From: CAUZEO01 sp963578625
GTDB lineage: Bacteria; Verrucomicrobiota; Kiritimatiellia; SLOV01
DNA length: 10,599 nucleotides
Reading direction: 5' to 3'
NCBI GenBank assembly: GCA_963578625.1
Contig: CAUZEO010000174.1
Coordinates: 1 to 10,599 of the forward strand
Made by a program: the position numbers and the translations under genes. Positions 1 to 5,439 of this stretch are shown here, in pieces. The notes below the pieces were generated by a model. That model made no database searches. It saw only the letters and a program-made list of their open reading frames with translations, and was not told where the DNA came from. The stretch's first letter is position 1, and every line of letters starts with the position of its first letter.

Positions 1-382
1 GGTGGTCCCTCAGCGCATCGGCATTGATCTCCGGCACAATGAGCGGAACTCGATCGTCCATCCTGAAATCATCGCCGTTGTCGATTACCACACAGCCCCT
101 CTTAACCGCCTCCCAGCCGAGCGTTACTGAGGCGCCCTTGGCGCCCTCGGTTCCAGCAAAAAAGGCGAAATCCATGCCCTGGAACGCTTCCGGAGTGGCC
201 TTCCGCACCTGGTAAACTTCGCCATCGATGCTCTCTTCCCGGTCGCTTCTGGCCAGGATTGTGAGGGACTCACAGGGAAATTTCCGGCTACGGATTAGAC
301 GAAGCATCTCCGTCCCCACCGCACCGATCCCCACTACACAAATGTTGTATTGCTTAGTAATTTTCGCGATTCCTGCGATCAA
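1..382 (-). CDS. asd: Aspartate-semialdehyde dehydrogenase, N-terminal part (runs off the left edge)
   Basis: This enzyme reduces aspartyl phosphate to aspartate semialdehyde with NADPH, in the cytoplasmic pathway to lysine, diaminopimelate, threonine and methionine. About 127 codons are visible. They contain the Rossmann-fold nucleotide-binding motif VVGIGAVGTEML near residues 16-27. Further on come FFAGTEGAKGAS, VVIDNGDDFRMDDRVPLIVPEIN and other landmarks in the order usual for the NAD-binding domain of this family; the catalytic Cys lies beyond the edge. No in-frame ATG precedes the Rossmann motif. The best start is TTG at 382-380, with GGGGG about eight bases upstream. An ATG at 386-384 is in another frame and gives only ten codons, so an indel at the 5' end is possible. 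A tRNA 3' fragment ends three bases upstream of the TTG. The family assignment is firm; the exact start is not. Confidence 0.88.
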   Translation of the reverse strand, partial: MIAGIAKITKQYNICVVGIGAVGTEMLRLIRSRKFPCESLTILARSDREESIDGEVYQVRKATPEAFQGMDFAFFAGTEGAKGASVTLGWEAVKRGCVVIDNGDDFRMDDRVPLIVPEINADALRDH

Positions 383-385
383 ACA

Positions 386-410
386 TGGTGCCCCCAACGG
401 GATTTGAACC
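386..410 (-). other. 3' tRNA fragment (T loop, acceptor 3' strand and CCA)
   Basis: Read on the minus strand, this is GGTTCAAATCCCGT followed by TGGGGGCACCA. It matches the second half of a tRNA T arm (TTCAAAT loop, then CCCGT), a seven-base acceptor 3' strand, the discriminator A and an encoded CCA. No 5' acceptor strand GCCCCCA or anticodon arm lies at the right distance, and the bases before TTCAAAT (AGTGG) pair poorly with CCCGT. It is therefore a fragment and not a working tRNA. The acceptor strand resembles that of many bacterial tRNA-Glu genes, which is an inference from memory. Fragments of this shape are typical leftovers of integration at tRNA genes. Confidence 0.6.
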
Positions 411-722
411 ACTTTTGACTTCCCGAACATACACGGCAAAATCCTCGGTAAACCCCAAATAAAGCGACGCGATCTTCGGACAGCCAACAGGTTATTGGCA
501 ACTCCTTTTTCATTCTTAACTCAAAATTCAGGTCAGGCCCGGACAATCAAGACCCTTCTCCGGACACAATCTCGCCCCCAAGGACCTTGCAGACACAGTC
601 ATCCCGACAGCTTTTGTGTCCGTATGGTTATTAACGCACGTCACCAAACGTGGAGGTTTCAATCGTCGCCAAAGCTCCTTGGGGAACATTGGGCCGGTCT
701 GGTTGATATGTCGTGGAGAGTG
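411..722. other. Gene-free stretch between the phosphatase gene and asd
   Basis: I find no convincing gene, terminator or RNA here. Short open frames on both strands lack ribosome binding sites and recognisable motifs. On the minus strand it would serve as the 3' flank of the phosphatase copy 1 gene and the upstream region of asd, so the asd promoter, if asd has its own, should lie here. I could not pick out a convincing -35/-10 pair. Confidence 0.4.
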
Positions 723-3054
723 TGGGCCTCGCGGCTGATTCCTCGCGAGACGGAGACATCGCGGTCCAACTACTTGCCTCCATACGCAGGAAGCCGAAAT
801 GGGTCAACGACACGCGTGGGTGTTACATGGCCGCGTTTAACGATTTGGAAAGCGTCGCGCTGATCGCCTTGTGCATTCAGCATAATGACGGAGGCGGTAT
901 CTCCCTCCACATCGACAATCATCGACCCATGCTCAGGATGAATCACGCGTTTCATGACAGGCATTGTGCCCCTGCGACTGACACCTGCACCGCCATGTCC
1001 GGTGACGACCGCGACGGTGCCTTGGTGCGGATACAGACCGGCGCTTTTCCGATATGAACCATCGCCGTTCGGATCCCCGTCTCCGTCGTCCAGAATGACT
1101 CCCTCCGCCGTCGTCGGTGTCGCATAGGCTCCGTCGATGAGCATCGAGCGCTCGTAGATGTGGGAATGACCGGAGAACACCATGTCGACTCCTCGGGCCT
1201 CGAGTATGGGCATGATATTCTCCCGCATTTCGACAAGTTGATGTTCGGTGTCGCTGTCGTGGGAGCCCTTCGTGTAGGGAGGATGATGCCAATACGCAAA
1301 AATCCAATCGGCGGTTGTGTGTTCGAGATCGGACTGCAACCATCTCGCCATGGGCGCATTCGATGAACGGTCCAGGTCGTGCGAATTAAGTACGATGAAA
1401 TGGGCGTTGCCGTATTCGAAGGAATAATACGCCTCGGTGCCTGAGGGAAGTCCACCCGCCTCCCCGTGGGTAGGCAGGACGTAACAATCGTAGTAGGGGC
1501 CGACCTGGGTTTTCCCGTCGGATGTCTGTCCTTCGTGGTTTCCCATGGCGGGCCAGCAGACCGTGTTGCGCAGGGTTTGCCGGTAGGGTTTGAAGAAGTT
1601 TCGGCTAAACTCTTCATCCGTTCCATTGCTGTAGGCCATGTCGCCTACATGGAGATAGATGTCGATCGGATGATCCTGGCGGCGCGTAAACTCGCGCATT
1701 GCCTTGTGAACCTTCGCCTGAACGCGGCCACCGGTCCCCGAGTCTCCCACGACCCAGAATCGGAGGGGGACCTGCGCGCCCGCCGCCGGATGCGTAGTGA
1801 AGTGATGGGTTCCCTCCCCGCCTGCGAGGAGGCGATCTCCGTCGTAGACCGCATAATGATAGGTCGTGGCCGGTTTGAGGCCGCGGAGGGTCGCTTCGTA
1901 CTGACGGGTACCCCCCGGGGCGCTGTGCAACGCCAACGACGCATCGGGATGATCCATGGTCTTGGTCAGGATGTGTCCGGGTGGAACGACGCGGTCAAGC
2001 GATCGCGGCGATCTTCCGTATCGAACAACCGGTTCGCTCTTTCCCCGGGTTCGCCAGACGATACCCATTGACGTGGGTGTCCCCAGCGCGAGATACGGTC
2101 CTCGCGAATGTTGGCGATCGAAGTGAAACGGTTCGGATTCATTTTCGCTGACGGTGACCAGCAGCGGCGGGGCGATTGCGAGATTATCGGTCTGTACCCG
2201 GAGCATATTCTGCTCGGGCCAGGGGCGGTCGACCTTCCAGGCGTGTCCATCGGCATGGAGGTACAGCACCGGCTTGCCGAAGGCGCGGGAAGCAACGCGA
2301 AAGGGCACGAAAAATGCCTCATGCATTCCCGTCGGCACCGCATGGGCAAAAACGACCGCCGCGCGCACATGCTCGTTGAAACGACGAAAGTTTCCGGCGA
2401 CCCACGCGGCGTTTTCCGAGAGCCGCTGGGCCCACTCCGCTGCATCGTGGACGGTCCCACCGGGCAGATTGATCCCGATGAACAGCACGCCACTCCGTAC
2501 AAAGGCAAAATTCTCCGGACGGGCTTCCTGGTGCTGCACGCCCCCGCTGACGGGATAGCTTTTTCGAAAGAATTGCGCACGATCCCACCGCTGATGGAAA
2601 TGCATGAACGTGCGCGACCAGTCATCCCACGCCTGGTCGGGATCCTCCTGGTCGGTATACTCGTTGTCACCGAGAACAACAAACGTGGGCATGTCTGCGC
2701 GACCGAGCGCGTGAGCGATCGCTGCACAATTGGAACTCGTCGAAGTCTGACTTCCAGGGAGGATGTCACCCAGGTGAACGAGAAATTCGCCTTCGGCTTG
2801 TGCGTTCGCCTGATCGACATACTCTCGAAGCTGGATGGCTTCCCGCGGTTTGTACGGCCCGCAACCCATGGCCAGGAATGTTACTGTCCGCGGGGTCGAC
2901 TCGGCTTGATGCGGTGAGAGGGTCCGGCAACCGGAAGCGAATAGAATGACCTGCAGCAAGAGGCCCAAGGAAACAGATCGTATGAACATTCTGCCAGAGG
3001 ATCGTGAGTTGATGCATGCGAGTGATTTCATTTTGATCTCGGGCCGCAGGATCT
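723..3054. repeat. Direct repeat of 2.3 kb, copy 1 (carries the phosphatase gene)
   Basis: This segment recurs at 5440-7771 in the same orientation, offset by 4717 bases. From 830 to 3042 I find no difference, and the encoded proteins agree over residues 1-734. From 723 to 829 there are 11 substitutions (742; three within 759-761; one each in the stop-adjacent codons; two near 810; 827-829). At the right edge 3043, 3048 and 3053 differ before similarity ends. A short inverted repeat CTCGCG/CGCGAG (728-733 and 744-749, ten-base loop) sits just past the gene's stop codon in both copies. It has no T run, so it is not a standard terminator. No transposase or terminal inverted repeats bound the unit. 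Confidence 0.95.
770..3031 (-). CDS. Exported double-domain metallophosphatase (purple acid phosphatase-like), copy 1
   Basis: A 753-residue exported protein, probably hydrolysing phosphate esters outside the cytoplasm. Residues 15-35 form a signal peptide ending in the lipobox-like ASGC, with Cys35 as the likely lipid anchor. Residues 50-300 resemble a calcineurin-like phosphoesterase: LGD at 87-89, GDNE at 121-124, FAHA near 228 and HADGH at 259-263. However, the first motif reads GCGPY at 56-60, where related proteins usually have Asp. Residues 308-415 look like the fibronectin-type domain that precedes purple acid phosphatases. Residues 423-720 carry that family's motifs: GDSG (Asp430), GDMAY (Asp464, Tyr467), GNHE (498-500 region), HH at 582-583 and GHSHIYER (His622, His624). 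The ATG at 3031 is 30 bases after the stop of protein A, which suggests co-transcription. Met15 is an alternative start. It differs from copy 2 only at residue 735 (His here, Cys there). Confidence 0.88.
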   Translation of the reverse strand: MKSLACINSRSSGRMFIRSVSLGLLLQVILFASGCRTLSPHQAESTPRTVTFLAMGCGPYKPREAIQLREYVDQANAQAEGEFLVHLGDILPGSQTSTSSNCAAIAHALGRADMPTFVVLGDNEYTDQEDPDQAWDDWSRTFMHFHQRWDRAQFFRKSYPVSGGVQHQEARPENFAFVRSGVLFIGINLPGGTVHDAAEWAQRLSENAAWVAGNFRRFNEHVRAAVVFAHAVPTGMHEAFFVPFRVASRAFGKPVLYLHADGHAWKVDRPWPEQNMLRVQTDNLAIAPPLLVTVSENESEPFHFDRQHSRGPYLALGTPTSMGIVWRTRGKSEPVVRYGRSPRSLDRVVPPGHILTKTMDHPDASLALHSAPGGTRQYEATLRGLKPATTYHYAVYDGDRLLAGGEGTHHFTTHPAAGAQVPLRFWVVGDSGTGGRVQAKVHKAMREFTRRQDHPIDIYLHVGDMAYSNGTDEEFSRNFFKPYRQTLRNTVCWPAMGNHEGQTSDGKTQVGPYYDCYVLPTHGEAGGLPSGTEAYYSFEYGNAHFIVLNSHDLDRSSNAPMARWLQSDLEHTTADWIFAYWHHPPYTKGSHDSDTEHQLVEMRENIMPILEARGVDMVFSGHSHIYERSMLIDGAYATPTTAEGVILDDGDGDPNGDGSYRKSAGLYPHQGTVAVVTGHGGAGVSRRGTMPVMKRVIHPEHGSMIVDVEGDTASVIMLNAQGDQRDAFQIVKRGHVTPTRVVDPFRLPAYGGK

Positions 3055-3061
3055 TTTTCTG

Positions 3062-4120
3062 CTAGAAGACCACTACCCGATACGCCCGGAAATCTGCACC
3101 CGAGGTCGGTACGAGGGCGGATTTGGTGGCGCCGTCGCCGAGGACCGGGGGTCCTTGGGCGGTCCAGATTCCGGTCGTGAGATCCTCGGTGACCTGAGGC
3201 TGATAGATCGACCGCGATACCGTCGTATACGGCATTTCCAGGCCCGTCCCCGTCTGCGTTCCCGCGACCGTTGAGCCTTCGATGCGCGTGATGGTGAGGT
3301 TATCGATCATGGTGGGCTGCTCACCGCCGCCGCCGCCGGTGCCGGGTTCCAGGCGAAACGTGTCGATCCCCAGGGCGCCTGCAGGGATATTGACGACGCT
3401 CGCGAGAGTGCCCCGGGCAACATCATTGCTGCTGATGGCCGTCGGGGAGGTGAAGCCGATGTCGATAATCTCCAGATCGAAAACCCCGCCCTTGTGCATG
3501 GTGAAGATGATATCGTACCAGCGGTCGTATGAATCGGGTCGACCGTCCAGTTGAACGTCCGAAATCAGGAGATTCCCCACGCTGTCCTGTACCCGAAAGT
3601 CCCCGGAGTTGACCATCGGCCACCTGTCCTCGGTGTATACCATCTGCATCACGTTCTTGCCGGACCCGGAGTCGCGCAACGCCAGCTTGAAGGGATCGGC
3701 AGATGTACCCGCCGGGTTGAGCTGGAATCGAAGCGTCCCTTCCACCAGGACGGGAAAGGTGAATTCAGTGTCTTCGTCCGAGCGAGCAGGCACATTGGCG
3801 TTCGACCGTCTCAGCACGAGAAATTTCACCGAGTTCGTATCAAACGCGTCATCTTCCTTTGAACTGCCGGGTGTGTAAATCAAGGACCCACTGCAGCAAC
3901 GGACCTCCCAATCCGCATCGCCAACGCCCGACCGCGTCCACCCGCTGTCGGGTACCGTCGTCGGATCCAGCCACGTCTGGCCTCGAACCGTATAGCTCTC
4001 GAAGTCTTCGACGACGTAGGATTGGCCACTTGCGATCGTAATCCCGAAGAAGCAGAGCATCGAAAAGACCAGGAGATTTTTGATTTTTGATTTTTGATTT
4101 TTGATTGTGAATTCCTTCAT
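3062..4120 (-). CDS. Secreted protein A, of a local paralogous family with a Cys-Cys pair
   Basis: A 352-residue exported protein of unknown function. Residues 1-33 are a signal peptide whose basic N-region (IKNQKSKIKN) is encoded by a 7-base tandem repeat. The body is rich in beta-type sequence and shares blocks with protein B: VEDFE, LDPTTV, SGWTR, DWEV-RCC, LRRSNAN, DSGSGKN, NSGDFRV, DTFRL and a glycine-rich linker before QPTMIDN. The last 60 or so residues, with IYQPQ, a Trp and a terminal YRVVVF, resemble short C-terminal modules common on exported proteins of PVC bacteria. The only mature cysteines are Cys75-Cys76. The overall look suggests a carbohydrate-binding or lamin-G/concanavalin-like sandwich, but no catalytic motif is visible. 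I chose ATG at 4120 because AGGG lies eight bases upstream; a GTG at 4135 is in frame. It starts 30 bases after B ends and stops 30 bases before the phosphatase. Confidence 0.85.
   Translation of the reverse strand: MKEFTIKNQKSKIKNLLVFSMLCFFGITIASGQSYVVEDFESYTVRGQTWLDPTTVPDSGWTRSGVGDADWEVRCCSGSLIYTPGSSKEDDAFDTNSVKFLVLRRSNANVPARSDEDTEFTFPVLVEGTLRFQLNPAGTSADPFKLALRDSGSGKNVMQMVYTEDRWPMVNSGDFRVQDSVGNLLISDVQLDGRPDSYDRWYDIIFTMHKGGVFDLEIIDIGFTSPTAISSNDVARGTLASVVNIPAGALGIDTFRLEPGTGGGGGEQPTMIDNLTITRIEGSTVAGTQTGTGLEMPYTTVSRSIYQPQVTEDLTTGIWTAQGPPVLGDGATKSALVPTSGADFRAYRVVVF
4075..4102. repeat. Heptanucleotide tandem repeat, four units of GATTTTT, inside gene A
   Basis: Four perfect 7-base units lie head to tail, followed by a degenerate GATTGTG. 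They fall in codons 7-15 of gene A, encoding the basic part of the signal peptide. Because seven is not a multiple of three, gain or loss of one unit would shift the reading frame. Similar runs are also scattered in intergenic DNA of other bacteria, so this one may have been inserted as a dispersed element and been tolerated in a signal peptide. Confidence 0.9.
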
Positions 4121-4150
4121 GGCGGCATCCCTCACGTTTCGATCCAGAAT

Positions 4151-5185
4151 CTAAAACTCCAAGACGCGATAGGTTCGATTCGCCGGCGCCCCCGTCGTGG
4201 AGGCAACCACGGATTGCGTCGTGCCCTCTCCCAGCACCAACGCACCCAAATCGGACCAGGTACTTCCATCATCGGAGAACTGCGGATGATACACCCCGCC
4301 GGCCAGCGTGGGAAAGCTGATCTCCGCGCCCGTTTTGATGTCGTCGACATCTACGGTCCCAAAAAAGTCCCGCGCGATGATGTTGTCGATCAGGGTCGGT
4401 TGCTGCCCTCCCCCATTCGTCGAACCGGTTGTCAGACGGAACGTGTCAACGCTCGGCACGGGCAGATTCGCGCCGGTGAGGGTCAGGACGAGGCCCCGCG
4501 CGGGGTCGCCGAGAGGGAGGGTAGCGCCTAATTTGTTCTTCGCGGGACCGATGTCGAACACGTGGACGTCGTAGGTGCCATTGCCATGGAGGGTGACGAG
4601 GATTCGGAACCAGCGGTTTATCGCGTTCTCTCCATTGGGGTCATTCGGGGTCGTGCCTTCCGCCAGGACCGCTCCGGTTTCGCTGTGGACCCTGAAGTCC
4701 CCGGAGTTAATGACGGGCCATCCCGATTCAGTATGAACAATCTCCATCGCGTTGATGCCGGACCCGGAGTCGTGCAGCGACATGCGAAAGCCGGCACCGC
4801 CCGGGGACGCGGGATTCACTTCAAGGCTAACGGACCCCTGCACGATCGTCGGGATCGAAAAATCGGTATTCTCGTCCGAAAAACTGGGCGGGTTCGCGTT
4901 GGACCGGCGCAGTGCCAGAAACTGCGGCGAGCCGTCGAATGTCCTGTCCAGAGACCACATGTCACCATTGCAACAAATCACGTCCCAGTCCGACGGATCG
5001 GCGCCTCCCCGCGTCCAACCGCTGCCACCCACCGTGGTCGGATCCAAAACAACGGAAACCGTGAACCCTTCGAAATCCTCGATCACGGTGGTTTGCCCGA
5101 GGGCAGTGATCGGTCCGATAATGAGGAGGCCCGAGAGGCCCGCTGCCATTCCTGACCCGCATAAAATTCGGCCTGCTTTAAGCAT
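4151..5185 (-). CDS. Secreted protein B, paralogue of protein A
   Basis: A 344-residue exported protein of unknown function. Residues 1-31 form a signal peptide ending in ITALGQ. The mature part parallels protein A block by block: VIEDFEG, VLDPTTV, SGWTRGG, DWDVICC, LALRRSNANPP, DSGSGIN, NSGDFRV, DPARG, VDTFRL, then GGGQQPTLIDN. The C-terminal module has YHPQF, STWSDLG, LGEGTTQS and a terminal TYRVLEF. Cys71-Cys72 are the only mature cysteines, as in A. Start ATG at 5185 has GGGAG six to eight bases upstream; the frame is open to 5314 but that extension has no protein-like character and covers a repeat hairpin. It appears to be the first gene of a B-A-phosphatase run. Substrate binding at the surface is a guess from the fold-like pattern. 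Confidence 0.85.
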   Translation of the reverse strand: MLKAGRILCGSGMAAGLSGLLIIGPITALGQTTVIEDFEGFTVSVVLDPTTVGGSGWTRGGADPSDWDVICCNGDMWSLDRTFDGSPQFLALRRSNANPPSFSDENTDFSIPTIVQGSVSLEVNPASPGGAGFRMSLHDSGSGINAMEIVHTESGWPVINSGDFRVHSETGAVLAEGTTPNDPNGENAINRWFRILVTLHGNGTYDVHVFDIGPAKNKLGATLPLGDPARGLVLTLTGANLPVPSVDTFRLTTGSTNGGGQQPTLIDNIIARDFFGTVDVDDIKTGAEISFPTLAGGVYHPQFSDDGSTWSDLGALVLGEGTTQSVVASTTGAPANRTYRVLEF

Positions 5186-5210
5186 ATTAATCTCCCAATT
5201 CAGAATGGCG

Positions 5211-5230
5211 GTCGGGCTCGACAGCCCGAC
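5211..5230. repeat. REP-like hairpin upstream of gene B
   Basis: A perfect 8-base stem, GTCGGGCT and AGCCCGAC, closes a four-base CGAC loop. On the plus strand it is followed by TACGTTTTTT and so resembles a terminator, but no plus-strand gene ends here. It lies 26 bases upstream of the gene B start and so inside its probable leader. The stem and loop lengths match the hairpin at 10070-10089, which suggests a class of small dispersed palindromes. Confidence 0.65.
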
Positions 5231-5310
5231 TACGTTTTTTGGAACTCCGATGCGAATGCCGCCAACTGCCTGACATCTTGATCCTGACACTACCGGCCCG
5301 GCGGCAACGT

Positions 5311-5439
5311 TCAAGAAAAAATGCAGAGGAAATCGTCGAAACTTCCGATGCGGATGAAAGAGAGCGTACCCACAACGGTCATCCCTTCTACGCGGGTGAT
5401 CGTGATGTTGTCGATCATGGAGGGCTTCTCACCGCCTCC
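5311..5439 (-). pseudogene. Truncated remnant of a third A/B-family gene
   Basis: These 42 codons start at GGG and read on as EKPSMIDNITITRVEGMTVVGT. They match protein A from its glycine-rich linker onward (GGGEQPTMIDNLTITRIEGSTVAGT). The similarity fades after VGT and the frame ends at a TGA at 5313-5311. Everything that should lie upstream, from the signal peptide to the linker, is absent, and the repeat carrying phosphatase copy 2 begins at the next base. The C-terminal module seen in A and B is also missing. There is no start or ribosome binding site, so this is a gene fragment and not a small gene. Confidence 0.75.

Noticed and set aside
495..863. 122-codon open frame on the plus strand
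   Set aside because: It crosses the repeat border and the 3' end of the phosphatase gene, with a composition unlike a folded protein and no ribosome binding site.
2108..2917. 269-codon open frame on the plus strand (and its twin at 6825-7634)
   Set aside because: It is antisense to the well-supported phosphatase genes and has no family motifs; GC-rich genes commonly leave such open antisense frames.
4075..4102. CRISPR-like array
   Set aside because: Units are seven bases with no spacers; this is a simple tandem repeat, and no other regularly spaced repeats are seen in the window.
5211..5240. Intrinsic terminator on the plus strand
   Set aside because: Stem plus T run has the right shape, but no plus-strand gene lies upstream, so a dispersed palindrome is the simpler reading.
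5186..5314. Longer start for protein B
   Set aside because: The added 43 residues cover the REP-like hairpin and precede a complete signal peptide that has its own ribosome binding site.
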